32,537 bases of DNA from DATEJJ01 sp039649115 (GTDB lineage Bacteria; Actinomycetota; Actinomycetes; Mycobacteriales; Micromonosporaceae), in assembly GCA_039649115.1 (NCBI GenBank), contig JBBWZQ010000374.1, positions 1-32,537 on the forward strand. Reading direction: 5' to 3'. The position numbers were made by a program, and so were the translations under genes. Under the pieces are notes generated by a model that saw only the letters and a program-made list of their open reading frames with translations, did no database searches and was not told the DNA's origin. This document shows positions 1-7,370 of the stretch, one piece after another. Numbering within the stretch: the stretch's first letter is position 1; every line of letters begins with the position of its first letter.

Positions 1-333
1 GTACGCGACAATCCGCCGCTCGTGGACGTCTTTTCGCCGGTACTGACCGATATCGAGCCGACCGAGCAGCTCTATGTGAAACTTTCTGAGCTGACGAACC
101 GGATGCCGATCGGCCGGCTGTACTGCACCAACGACACGGTCTGGGCCTCCGTACCGGTATTCGGCCGAGACTTCCAGTCCACCCATCTGATGCTTGCGGT
201 ACAGGTCATGACGGGTCTCGCGGACGAACTGGACGACCGGCTGCACGGCGAGTTCGGCGGCAAGCGGTTCTTCGGCGAGGGGGACAAGCCGGTGGTCACG
301 GGCGAGGGCGAGCGTACCGGTATGTATCTGTAA
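1..333 (+). CDS. YbjN/TY-Chap-like protein, C-terminal part (5' truncated by window)
   Basis: The frame is open from base 1 and ends with TAA at 331-333, so the gene probably starts outside the window; a GTG at 22 is the first in-window start. The visible ~110 residues are acidic and soluble, with no membrane segment. The layout is a strand rich in aromatic and hydrophobic residues (GRLYCTNDTVWASVPVF), a helix (HLMLAVQVMTGLADELDDRL) and a charged glycine-rich tail. This resembles the C-terminal half of YbjN-type or T3SS-chaperone-like (TY-Chap) domains that are common in actinomycetes; those folds bind peptides or act as small regulators. The assignment rests on pattern recall only. The next gene is co-directional, but an operator and its own promoter elements lie between them, so they are probably separate units. 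Confidence 0.5.
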   Translation, partial: VRDNPPLVDVFSPVLTDIEPTEQLYVKLSELTNRMPIGRLYCTNDTVWASVPVFGRDFQSTHLMLAVQVMTGLADELDDRLHGEFGGKRFFGEGDKPVVTGEGERTGMYL

Positions 334-373
334 TTTGCTGTCATCTGGGCCTCTCCGTGTGGACACCCTATCG

Positions 374-387
374 TGGAAGCGCTCCCA
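374..387. promoter_or_regulatory. CebR-type operator upstream of the cellulase gene
   Basis: TGGAAGCGCTCCCA differs at one position from the 14-bp palindrome TGGGAGCGCTCCCA bound by CebR, the cellobiose/cello-oligosaccharide-responsive LacI-family repressor of actinomycetes. It lies 26 bp before the cellulase ATG. It directly abuts a TANNNT-type -10 candidate (TATCGT, 369-374), so a bound repressor would cover the transcription start region. The downstream gene, a secreted cellulase, is exactly the kind of target known for this repressor. The site is seen directly; regulation is inferred. Confidence 0.8.
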
Positions 388-413
388 CGCCCCGTCCATC
401 GAACGGAGAACCC

Positions 414-1580
414 ATGAGACGCCTGCATGCCCTCGCCACCGCGGCTGCCCTTGTCGCCGGCACCGGGCTTGCCGCGCTCGCGATCACCGTACCGGCCCAT
501 GCCGACACCCAGATCTGTGACCAGTTCGGGTCCACGACGATCGCGGGCGGGAAGTACATCGTCCAGAACAACAACTGGGGTGACACCACCACGCAGTGCG
601 TCAACGTCACCGCGACCGGCTTCTCGGTCACCTCCGCCAGCCACAACAAGGCGCAGAACGGCGCACCGGGCAGCTACCCGTCCGTCTACGCCGGCTGCCA
701 CTACGGCAACTGCAGTACCGGCAGCGGCCTGCCGCTGCAGACCAGCAGCAGCCAGTTCGCCACGGTCCAGACCAGCGTGAGCATGTCGTACCCGAACAAC
801 GGCAGCGTGTACGACGCCGCCTACGACGTCTGGTTCGACCCGACGCCCCGGACCACCGGGCAGAACACCGGTGCCGAGCTGATGATCTGGCTCAACCACA
901 CCGGATCGATCCAGCCCGTGGGTTCCCGCGTGGCCACGGTCAACCTGGCCGGCGCGGCATGGGACGTCTGGTCCGGCAACAGCGGCTGGAACGTCATCTC
1001 CTACGTCCGGCAGTCCGCCGCGACCTCGGCGAGCTTCAACGTCAGCACGTTCTGGAACGACGTCGTCAGCCGCGGGTTCGGCCAGAACTCCTGGTACATG
1101 ACCAGCGTGCAGGCGGGCTTCGAGCCGTGGGTCAACGGCACCGGCCTGGCCGTCACCAACTTCTCCTACAGCATCGGTGGCGGCGGCGGCGGTCCCAGCC
1201 CGTCCCCGTCCGTGACCCGGTCCCCGTCGCCGGCGCCGTCCCCGTCCGCCACCGGTGGCAGCTCCGCCTGCCGGGTGACCTACACGCCGCAGCAGTGGCA
1301 GGGCGGCTTCACCGCGAACGTCACGGTCGCCAACACCGGCGGCAGCACGATCAACGGCTGGACGCTGACCTTCCCCTTCCCCGGTGACCAGCGGGTGTCC
1401 AACGCCTGGAACGCCACGGTCACCCAGAGCGGGGCGGCCGTCACGGCCACGAACGTGGCCTTCAACGGCAGCGTGGCGCCGGGCGGCAGCGCCTCGTTCG
1501 GCTTCCAGGGCACCTGGTCGTCGAGCAACCCGGCGCCGACCGCGTTCAGCCTCAACGGCGTCAGCTGCGCGACCGGCTGA
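414..1580 (+). CDS. Secreted endo-beta-1,4-glucanase, GH12 catalytic domain plus CBM2
   Basis: A 388-residue secreted cellulase that should hydrolyse internal beta-1,4-glucosidic bonds outside the cell. Residues 1-30 are a Sec signal peptide (MRR, hydrophobic core, cleavage after AHA). Residues 31-255 form a GH12 domain close in pattern to Streptomyces CelB: Cys35/Cys62 and Cys95/Cys100, the nucleophile Glu155 in AELMIWLN and the acid/base Glu237 in QAGFEPW. A glycine then Pro/Ser linker (256-283) leads to a family-2 cellulose-binding module (284-388) with flanking Cys286/Cys385 and surface Trp residues (295, 316, 332). The ATG at 414 was chosen because it gives a clean signal peptide and follows GGAG at 404-407. 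A CebR-type operator sits 26 bp upstream, so induction by cellobiose is likely. The gene is convergent with the beta-propeller gene and shares a terminator with it. Confidence 0.93.
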   Translation: MRRLHALATAAALVAGTGLAALAITVPAHADTQICDQFGSTTIAGGKYIVQNNNWGDTTTQCVNVTATGFSVTSASHNKAQNGAPGSYPSVYAGCHYGNCSTGSGLPLQTSSSQFATVQTSVSMSYPNNGSVYDAAYDVWFDPTPRTTGQNTGAELMIWLNHTGSIQPVGSRVATVNLAGAAWDVWSGNSGWNVISYVRQSAATSASFNVSTFWNDVVSRGFGQNSWYMTSVQAGFEPWVNGTGLAVTNFSYSIGGGGGGPSPSPSVTRSPSPAPSPSATGGSSACRVTYTPQQWQGGFTANVTVANTGGSTINGWTLTFPFPGDQRVSNAWNATVTQSGAAVTATNVAFNGSVAPGGSASFGFQGTWSSSNPAPTAFSLNGVSCATG

Positions 1581-1636
1581 GCCGACACGAGGCACGGCCG
1601 GACCACGGTGTCATGACACCGCCGGCGTGCGATTCC

Positions 1637-1676
1637 CGGGCCCGGCGTCGTCTCGATGAAGACGGCGCCGGGCCCG
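1637..1676. terminator. Strong 16-bp hairpin between convergent genes
   Basis: The arms 1637-1652 and 1661-1676 pair over 16 bp with a single G-U and an 8-nt loop (tcgatgaa). The hairpin lies between the stop of the GH12 gene (1580) and the stop of the convergent beta-propeller gene (1730). There is no T-tract, as is usual for actinomycete terminators. It could stop transcription from both sides. Confidence 0.75.
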
Positions 1677-1682
1677 CGGCTG

Positions 1683-1732
1683 TGCTGGCGCGGCTCTGCT
1701 GGCGCGACGCGGGCTCAATAGACGCGGGCTCA
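1683..1732. repeat. Two adjoining short tandem duplications at a gene end
   Basis: A 10-bp unit (tgctggcgcg) occurs at 1683 and 1697 (period 14). A 12-bp unit (gacgcgggctca) occurs at 1706 and 1721 (period 15). The second pair includes the TGA stop of the minus-strand beta-propeller gene, so an identical stop triplet recurs 15 bp downstream. Both look like small slippage duplications. Confidence 0.7.
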
Positions 1733-3481
1733 GTAGGGGAACCAGGCGAGCGGTGCGAGGGTGTCGAGGTCGGTGGCGGCGAGGCCGTTGGGGGCGACTG
1801 TCCACACGGTACGGTCGACGACCAGCGTGCGGGAGGCTGCCGCCACCTCCGACGCCGGCCAGGGCAGCCGGGTGATGGTGCCCGCCTTCACCCGCAGCGC
1901 GAGTACGCCGCCCGGAGCCCCCGCCACCGGCAGCGCGAGCAGGCCGGTGGGCGCCCAGTACAGGAAGGCGTGCGGGTCGTACTGGGCCGCCGACGAAGTG
2001 TGCGGCAGCACGTACCGGGCCAGCCGCCGCGGTGTGGCGGGGTTGCTCACGTCGAAGAGCGAGACCTGGGTACCCAGTGCGCCGCCCCGCGCGTCGGCCT
2101 CCTGCCCGACGCCGATGAGCCGGCCCTCGCCCACCGGGTGCAGGTAGGCGGAGTAGCCGGTGAGCTCCAGTTCGCCGCTGACGGCCGGCTTCGCGGGATC
2201 GCGAAGGTCCACTGTGTACAGTGGGTCCGTCTGGCGGAAGGTCACCACGTAGCCGACCGGGCCGGCGAAGCGCACCCCGTACACGCGCTGGCCCTTGCCC
2301 AGCCCGCCGACGCTGCCGACCTGGCGCAGCACGCTTCCCTGCCGGCGCAGCACGGACACGCTGGACGAGTCGCCGGAGGTCGTGGCCACCCGCAGGTCGC
2401 CCCGCCACTCGGACAGCGCGTACTGGTTGAGCAGGTACCCCGGCACCGAACCGGCCGCCAGGTACCTGGGGCGGCCACTCCCCGAGGTGTCGAAGGCGTA
2501 CAGTCGCGTCGCGGACGGGGTGCTGAAGGTGTCGGCCAGGTACAGGCTCGGGCCGTTGGAGTAGACCGTGGACGCGTCGGCCGCGATGGTGACCGGGTCG
2601 CCCGGGCCGAGCGCCGGCCGGCTGAGGTCCATGGTGAGGATCGTCAGCATCGACTCGCCGGAGTAGACGGCCGGCCGGGTCACCGCGGTGCAGTCCACCC
2701 GGCCGTGTGCCGTTCCGTCCTTTGTAGACACCGAGTACCGGGGCAGCAGCTCGTCGAGGCCGGCCCGGCCGACCTCCTGCGGCGTGCGTACCCGTGGCGC
2801 GGAGGTCACCACGACCCGGACGATCGGGCCCACCTGGCGCGCGTCCAGCACCCGGCCGTCGATCTCGTAGGTGCCGGCCACCACGGGTCGCGGCGCGGCC
2901 AGGTCGACCAGCAGCAGCCGCTGGGTCAGCACGTCGGGAGGGGCGATGCCCCCGTCCATCACGTTGTCCACCGGGATGGCCGTGGGGGCGAGCGTGATCA
3001 GCGCGTGGTCACCGGACAGCAGCAGGTTGCCGGTCCCGCCGAAGCGGACCCCGCCGGCTCCGGGCAGCGCGAGGGTACCGGTGACCTGCCGGCTGGCCGC
3101 GTCGAGGACGCGCAGCACGCCGTTGGCGACGATCACGATCCGGCGGCCGTCGGTCTTCACCAGGTCCGGTTCGTCCACACTGGACTCGGCGGTGTTGGTC
3201 GTCGAGTAGTCGGTGCCCGGGACTGCCTGCCCGGCACCGGCCGCGGCCCGCGGCGCGGTGCCGTCGGCCCCGCGGTAGCCAGGGAGGGCCGCGTGCACCG
3301 AGTGCTGCAGCGCGGCACGCAGGCCGGCGACCAGGTCGGCGCACGAGTCGAAGGCCACGAGCGCGGCCCTGCCCTGCGGTGGGGGTGCCGGTCGAGCCGG
3401 CCGGGTCGACGTACACCCGCAAACAACAGCGACCACCGCGGCCAGTGACAGGCCCGCGGTGCAAGCCCTGCTACCCGTCAT
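1730..3481 (-). CDS. Secreted beta-propeller lipoprotein
   Basis: A 583-residue exported protein. The N-terminus has a charged start, a hydrophobic core (about 8-20) and a lipobox-like V20-C21-G22-C23, so it is probably a lipoprotein anchored outside the membrane. The signature SSVDEPDLVKTDGRRI (about 100-115), followed by repeated strand-rich blades to the C-terminus, matches the actinobacterial beta-propeller domain family (Pfam Beta_propel type). The family's biochemical role is not known, so no enzymatic activity is proposed. The ATG overlaps the 3' end of the upstream Lrp/AsnC gene by 11 bp, which suggests translational coupling. The stop lies within a small tandem duplication. Confidence 0.85.
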   Translation of the reverse strand: MTGSRACTAGLSLAAVVAVVCGCTSTRPARPAPPPQGRAALVAFDSCADLVAGLRAALQHSVHAALPGYRGADGTAPRAAAGAGQAVPGTDYSTTNTAESSVDEPDLVKTDGRRIVIVANGVLRVLDAASRQVTGTLALPGAGGVRFGGTGNLLLSGDHALITLAPTAIPVDNVMDGGIAPPDVLTQRLLLVDLAAPRPVVAGTYEIDGRVLDARQVGPIVRVVVTSAPRVRTPQEVGRAGLDELLPRYSVSTKDGTAHGRVDCTAVTRPAVYSGESMLTILTMDLSRPALGPGDPVTIAADASTVYSNGPSLYLADTFSTPSATRLYAFDTSGSGRPRYLAAGSVPGYLLNQYALSEWRGDLRVATTSGDSSSVSVLRRQGSVLRQVGSVGGLGKGQRVYGVRFAGPVGYVVTFRQTDPLYTVDLRDPAKPAVSGELELTGYSAYLHPVGEGRLIGVGQEADARGGALGTQVSLFDVSNPATPRRLARYVLPHTSSAAQYDPHAFLYWAPTGLLALPVAGAPGGVLALRVKAGTITRLPWPASEVAAASRTLVVDRTVWTVAPNGLAATDLDTLAPLAWFPY

Positions 3482-3953
3482 GCCCCTTCGACGTGTCCGC
3501 GGGCGGCACGGTTCCCGACGGGGTGTCCACCAACCGGGACAGGACGATCAGGCTGCGCGTCGAGGTGATGAACGACTCCCGGCGCAGCCGCTCCAGCACC
3601 TGTTCCAGGTGGCCGATGTCGGCCGCCCGCAGGTGCACCAGCGCGTCCGCCTCGCCCGACACCGTGTACGCGCCGAGCACCTCCGGGTGCCGGCGCACCG
3701 CCGCCGCGATCTGCGACGGCGTCGTGCGTCCGGTGCAGAACAGCTCCACGAACGCCTCGGTCGTCCAGCCCACCGAGGCCGGGTCGAGGACGACGGTGAA
3801 CCCCCTGATCACTCCGGCCGCGCGAAGCCGGTCGATGCGCCGCTTGACCGCGGGCGCGGAGAGGGACACGACGGAGCCGATCTCCGCGTACGCGGTCCGC
3901 GCGTCCTCGGCGAGCGACGCAATGATCCGCCGGTCGACGTCGTCAAGCTGCAA
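3471..3953 (-). CDS. Lrp/AsnC-family transcriptional regulator
   Basis: A 160-residue DNA-binding regulator of the feast/famine family. Residues 1-60 form the winged HTH (LDDVDRRIIASLAEDAR, then SAPAVKRRIDRLRAAGVI). A beta-rich RAM/AsnC ligand-binding and oligomerisation domain follows (about 70-145; GAYTVSGEADALVHLRA is typical). Such proteins sense amino acids or related metabolites. The TTG at 3953 was chosen as start because GGGAGAGG lies 7 nt upstream and family proteins begin near this point; an in-frame TTG at 3974 would add seven residues. A 15-bp palindrome just upstream is a likely autoregulatory site. The 3' end overlaps the beta-propeller gene, making that gene a probable target or operon partner. 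Confidence 0.92.
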   Translation of the reverse strand: MQLDDVDRRIIASLAEDARTAYAEIGSVVSLSAPAVKRRIDRLRAAGVIRGFTVVLDPASVGWTTEAFVELFCTGRTTPSQIAAAVRRHPEVLGAYTVSGEADALVHLRAADIGHLEQVLERLRRESFITSTRSLIVLSRLVDTPSGTVPPADTSKGHDG

Positions 3954-3968
3954 CGAACAGCCTCTCCC

Positions 3969-3983
3969 GCGCAAGAATTGCGC
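3969..3983. promoter_or_regulatory. Perfect palindrome GCGCAA-N3-TTGCGC upstream of the Lrp/AsnC gene
   Basis: The inverted repeat GCGCAAGAATTGCGC is perfect apart from its 3-nt centre. It lies 15 bp upstream of the chosen TTG start and just behind the ribosome-binding site. Lrp/AsnC proteins commonly autoregulate through short GCAA/TTGC-type inverted repeats, so this is a good autoregulatory candidate. The palindrome is seen directly; its function is inferred. Confidence 0.6.
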
Positions 3984-4127
3984 TGTTGGCGCCCGTCCAG
4001 CGTACCCGACCTACTGATCATGTCCCGCCGTTGTCTCAGGTGCCCACCCGGGTACCGCCGGTGGAGCTGTCCGAACTGCGCGAGGGTGGCGGCAGTGCGC
4101 GCTGCCGCGTGGTCGAACTCCGCCCCG

Positions 4128-4640
4128 TCACTTGGCCTTCGGTATCAGGATGAGCTGGGCGGTGGGCGTGCTGCCGTTCTTGGTGCCGGCGACGCCGATC
4201 TCCTCGCCCACCGTCACGTTGCTCGGCTGCACGCTCGTCCGGTGCTCGATCACGTGGATCGGGTGGCCGAACGTCCAGGTGAGGGTGAACCCGTCCGCCG
4301 ACCTGACGGTGACCGTCGTGGCGTTGATCGCGGTGACCGTACCGCGCTGGATGTCGACGGTCTTCTCCCCGTCCTTCGTCTTCACCACGACCTCGCCGTG
4401 TTCCACGTTGCCCCGCAGCGCGCGGCGCAGCGCCAGCCGGCGGGCGCGCGGGTGGGCCCTGCCCGTCGCGTCGGGGGACGCGCTCGGGTTCGCGGCCGGC
4501 ACCAGGTCCTCGGTCTGGTAGCCGAGGGCGGTGAGCGCGGTCGCCTCGGGGGTCATCGTGTCCGTGCCGGTGGAGCCGCAGCCGGCGGCGCCGGTCAGCA
4601 CGGCGGCACCGAGGGCGAGAGCGGCGATTCTGGTGAACAT
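4128..4640 (-). CDS. Small lipoprotein, DUF5666-like, downstream of a two-component system
   Basis: A 170-residue exported protein. The signal sequence MFTRIAALALGAAVLTGAAGC ends in a probable lipidated Cys21, although the residue at -3 is Ala rather than the usual Leu. The mature part begins with a flexible Thr/Pro/Ser stretch, then an Arg-rich patch (about 60-75). A compact beta-rich domain follows (RGTVTAINATTVTVRSADG, then VGEEIGVAGT), whose G-x-V-x-x-I pattern is reminiscent of DUF5666/OB-like domains. It lies 34 nt downstream of the histidine kinase stop, so it is probably the third gene of that operon and may be an accessory sensor or a target. The exact function is unknown. Confidence 0.75.
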   Translation of the reverse strand: MFTRIAALALGAAVLTGAAGCGSTGTDTMTPEATALTALGYQTEDLVPAANPSASPDATGRAHPRARRLALRRALRGNVEHGEVVVKTKDGEKTVDIQRGTVTAINATTVTVRSADGFTLTWTFGHPIHVIEHRTSVQPSNVTVGEEIGVAGTKNGSTPTAQLILIPKAK

Positions 4641-4674
4641 GCGACCAGCGTGCGCCGCCGAGGCGAGGCGCGGG

Positions 4675-6099
4675 TCAGCCGCGTGTACGAGCTTGGTAAG
4701 GGTTGATCGGCAGCCGTACCGTGAACCGGGCCCCGCCCTCCGGGGAGTGGCCCGCCTCGATCGTCCCGCCCAGCCGGCGGACCAGCCCGGCGGCCAGGGC
4801 CAGGCCCAGCCCGGAGCCGACCGCGCGCTCCCCCCGGTACCGCTCGTACAGGGCACCCCGCTCGAACGCGACCGGCAGGTCCTCGTCCCGCAGCCCGGGC
4901 CCGCCGTCGCGCACCTCGACAACGGCGTACCCCGGCCCGGCGGGGCTCACCAGGAGGACCAGGGGTGCCCCCGCCGGTACCACCCGCAGCGCGTTCTCCA
5001 GCAGCCCGTCCACCACCTGCCGGATGCGGCCCGGGTCGGTCAGCACCACGACCGGCACCGACAACTCGGTGCGCAGCACCAGCCCGGCCCCGGCACAGCG
5101 CGCCCCCCACGCCTCGGCCGCGTCCCGCATCAGGCCGCCCAGGTCGACCGCCAGTACCGACAGGGGGAAGTCCGCCGCCTCCAGCCGGGCCAGCGCGAGC
5201 AGGTCGGCGACCAGCCGGTCCAGGTGCCCGGCCTCGGCGAGCATGGTGGCGCCGGCGCGCTGTGCCCCCTCCGGCCCGATCACCCCGTCCGCCAGCGCCT
5301 CCGCGTACCCCTTCAGCGTGGTCAGCGGGGTGCGCAGCTCGTGCGAGACGGACAGCAGGAAGTCCCGCTGCCGCTCCTCGCTCGTGGCCAGCGCCGCGGC
5401 CAGCCCGTTCAGCGCGTGCGCCAGGTTCTCCGCCTCGACCGGGGGTTCGGGCGCCACCCGGACGGACCGGTCCCCGGCCGACAGCCGGGCCGCGGCCGCG
5501 GCGGCGTTGCGGATCGGCCGGGCCAGCCGGCGGGCCAGCAGCGTGCCGGCCACCGCGCCGGCGAGCAGCCCGGCCAGCAGCGCGAGCCACAGCCGGCTGA
5601 GCACGGCCGCGCCGACCCCGGTGACGGGCCGGGTGAGCACGATGCCGTTGCCGGCGCCGGAGGGCAGGATGCGACCCTCCACCATGACCGTGGCCCCGCC
5701 GACGCGGGCCGTGCCGGTCACCTGGCTGCCGCCGGCGATCTGATTGAGCACCCGGGGCGGCAGTCCGGGCCGGTCGGCCCGGCCGTTGCGGATGAAGAAG
5801 AGATCGACGCCCTGTTCGCGCAGCGCCTGCGCGATGAGCTCCTCGCCGACCGCGCGCGGGCGGGTGGACACGATCCCGGCGGCCAGGTCGGCGCGCTCGG
5901 CCAGGTCGGTGCGGGCGTTGCCGTTCACCGTCCGTACCGCGAGCGGGAACGCCACCAGCGCGGTCACCAGTACCGAGATCAGCGCGGCCAGGCAGGTGAC
6001 CAGGACGGCGCGGGCGGTGAGGGTACGCAGCGGGCTGGGCCGTCCGGCCGGTCCGGTGCGCAGGACGGGCAGGGCCAGGGTGGGCCCCTCCTCAGGCAT
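4675..6099 (-). CDS. Sensor histidine kinase (HAMP, HisKA, HATPase)
   Basis: A 474-residue membrane kinase. TM1 is at about 30-52, an extracytoplasmic sensor region at 55-163, TM2 at about 165-188 and a HAMP linker at 189-240. The dimerisation/phosphoacceptor helix is SVSHELRTPL with His253. The ATP-binding domain shows an N-box (LLENAL), G1 (VRDGGPGL) and G2 (GSGLGLALAAGLV). It should autophosphorylate and pass the phosphate to the adjacent OmpR-type regulator. Its ATG lies inside the regulator's 3' end (8-bp overlap), so the two are translationally coupled. The signal sensed cannot be read from the sequence. Confidence 0.95.
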   Translation of the reverse strand: MPEEGPTLALPVLRTGPAGRPSPLRTLTARAVLVTCLAALISVLVTALVAFPLAVRTVNGNARTDLAERADLAAGIVSTRPRAVGEELIAQALREQGVDLFFIRNGRADRPGLPPRVLNQIAGGSQVTGTARVGGATVMVEGRILPSGAGNGIVLTRPVTGVGAAVLSRLWLALLAGLLAGAVAGTLLARRLARPIRNAAAAAARLSAGDRSVRVAPEPPVEAENLAHALNGLAAALATSEERQRDFLLSVSHELRTPLTTLKGYAEALADGVIGPEGAQRAGATMLAEAGHLDRLVADLLALARLEAADFPLSVLAVDLGGLMRDAAEAWGARCAGAGLVLRTELSVPVVVLTDPGRIRQVVDGLLENALRVVPAGAPLVLLVSPAGPGYAVVEVRDGGPGLRDEDLPVAFERGALYERYRGERAVGSGLGLALAAGLVRRLGGTIEAGHSPEGGARFTVRLPINPYQARTRG

Positions 6100-6799
6100 C
6101 GGCGGTGTAACCGACGCCGCGTACCGTCCGGATCACTCCGGCCGCGTCGCCGAGTTTGGCCCGGATCTGTGCGACGTGCACGTCGACGGTTCGGGTACCG
6201 GCGTGCGCCGCGTACCCCCAGACCGAGGCGAGCAGTTCCTCCCGGCCGAAGACCCGGCCCGGCCGGTTCATCAGGAAGGCCAGCAGGTCGAACTCGGTGG
6301 AGGTCAGCGCGACCGGGTCGCCGCCGACCGTCACGCCCCGGCGACCGGGGTCCAGGGTGACCGGGCCGACCTGCCGCACCCGGTCGCCGTCCGGCGGCCC
6401 GGCCGTGCGGCGCAGCACCGCCTTGACCCGCGCGACCAGCTCCCGGGGGCTGAAAGGCTTGGTGATGTAGTCGTCCGCGCCCAGCTCCAGGCCGAGGATC
6501 CGGTCCACCTCGTCGTCGCGCGCGGTGAGGAAGATGACCGGGGTCCAGTCGCCCGACTCGCGCAGCCGCCGGCAGACCTCGGTGCCGTCCATCCCGGGCA
6601 GCCGGATGTCCAGCACGCACGCGACCGGCCGCAGCTTGCGGGCGGCGGCGAGGCCGGCCGCGCCGTCGTGCTCGACGTGCACCCCGTACCCGTCGCGGTC
6701 CAGGTACATCCGGACCAGGTCGGCGATGGGGCGCTCGTCCTCGATGACGAGCACCAGGCCTTTTGTCGACAGCTCGGCCACCCGCCCATGATGGCCCAC
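6092..6799 (-). CDS. OmpR/PhoB-family response regulator
   Basis: A 235-residue regulator. The receiver domain carries the acidic pair (IEDERP), the phosphoacceptor Asp64 (VLDIRLPGMDG), the switch Thr (FLTARDD) and Lys in TKPFSPREL. The C-terminal winged helix ends with the canonical GTRTVDVHVAQIRAKLGD and IRTVRGVGYTA. It is the partner of the overlapping kinase gene. The start is uncertain: GTG at 6799 gives the longest form, whereas GTG at 6781 would begin MAELSTKGLVLVIEDE, closer to the usual N-terminus. Neither has a strong ribosome-binding site. Confidence 0.94.
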   Translation of the reverse strand: MGHHGRVAELSTKGLVLVIEDERPIADLVRMYLDRDGYGVHVEHDGAAGLAAARKLRPVACVLDIRLPGMDGTEVCRRLRESGDWTPVIFLTARDDEVDRILGLELGADDYITKPFSPRELVARVKAVLRRTAGPPDGDRVRQVGPVTLDPGRRGVTVGGDPVALTSTEFDLLAFLMNRPGRVFGREELLASVWGYAAHAGTRTVDVHVAQIRAKLGDAAGVIRTVRGVGYTADA

Positions 6800-6851
6800 C
6801 CGGGTTCACGGCGGCGTGCGGCACACGTTCGGGGTTTGTACGGGTACCAGG

Positions 6852-7304
6852 TCAGGCGGCGGCTGGCGTGTGCAGTGCCCGGGCCGCCGCCTGGAACACG
6901 TACCCGAAGGTCGCGTCCAGCAGCCAGACGGCCTTGGGGTGGCGTACCTTGATCCAGAACCGCTCGCGGATGCCGTCGATGGCCGTGGCGGCCAGCTCGA
7001 CCGCGACCAGCCGCGGGTCCGGCGACCAGGTCACCCGGGACAGCTCCTGGATCGGGGCGTCCAGGTGCAGCCTGGCCTTGTGCAGCAGCCGGCTCTCCCG
7101 GGTGATCACCATCCGGTGCCGGGTGAGGACGAGGAGGTGCTCACCGGCCAGCGGGTGGTCCGGGCGGACGCAGCGGGCGACGAGCAGGACGGCGTTGCCC
7201 GGGCCGAGACAGCGCCGGACGACAGGCAGGTGCCGGGTGACCGTCGGCATCGCGAGGCCGGCGTCCGTAGCAGCGGGTAGGAACGTCCGAGCGAACAGAT
7301 CCAT
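6852..7304 (-). CDS. Conserved actinobacterial hypothetical protein
   Basis: A 150-residue soluble protein with no signal peptide or membrane helix. It alternates short strands with basic turns (LLVLTRHRMVITRESRLLHKARLHLD, then RVTWSPDPRLVAVELAATAIDGIRERFWIKV). The pattern of a regulated single-domain beta-sandwich is compatible with a PH-like fold. The text resembles hypothetical proteins I associate with Micromonosporaceae, but no function is known to me. The ATG at 7304 has only a weak ribosome-binding site. The gene lies between the thiolase gene and the two-component operon, all on the minus strand, with gaps of 66 and 52 nt. Confidence 0.7.
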   Translation of the reverse strand: MDLFARTFLPAATDAGLAMPTVTRHLPVVRRCLGPGNAVLLVARCVRPDHPLAGEHLLVLTRHRMVITRESRLLHKARLHLDAPIQELSRVTWSPDPRLVAVELAATAIDGIRERFWIKVRHPKAVWLLDATFGYVFQAAARALHTPAAA

Positions 7305-7370
7305 ATCAGACTCAACGACTGGTGGCCATGAAATGGCTCGCGATCGGCGGCAAACCTTTGGATGGAACTG

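Noticed and set aside
72..1595. 507-codon open frame antisense to the GH12 gene
   Set aside because: It has no domain similarity and is extremely Arg/Gly/Ala-rich. It is a shadow frame produced by high GC over a well-supported cellulase gene.
1613..3448. Long plus-strand frame over the beta-propeller gene
   Set aside because: Its composition is that of a GC shadow; the minus-strand gene has a lipobox and family motifs.
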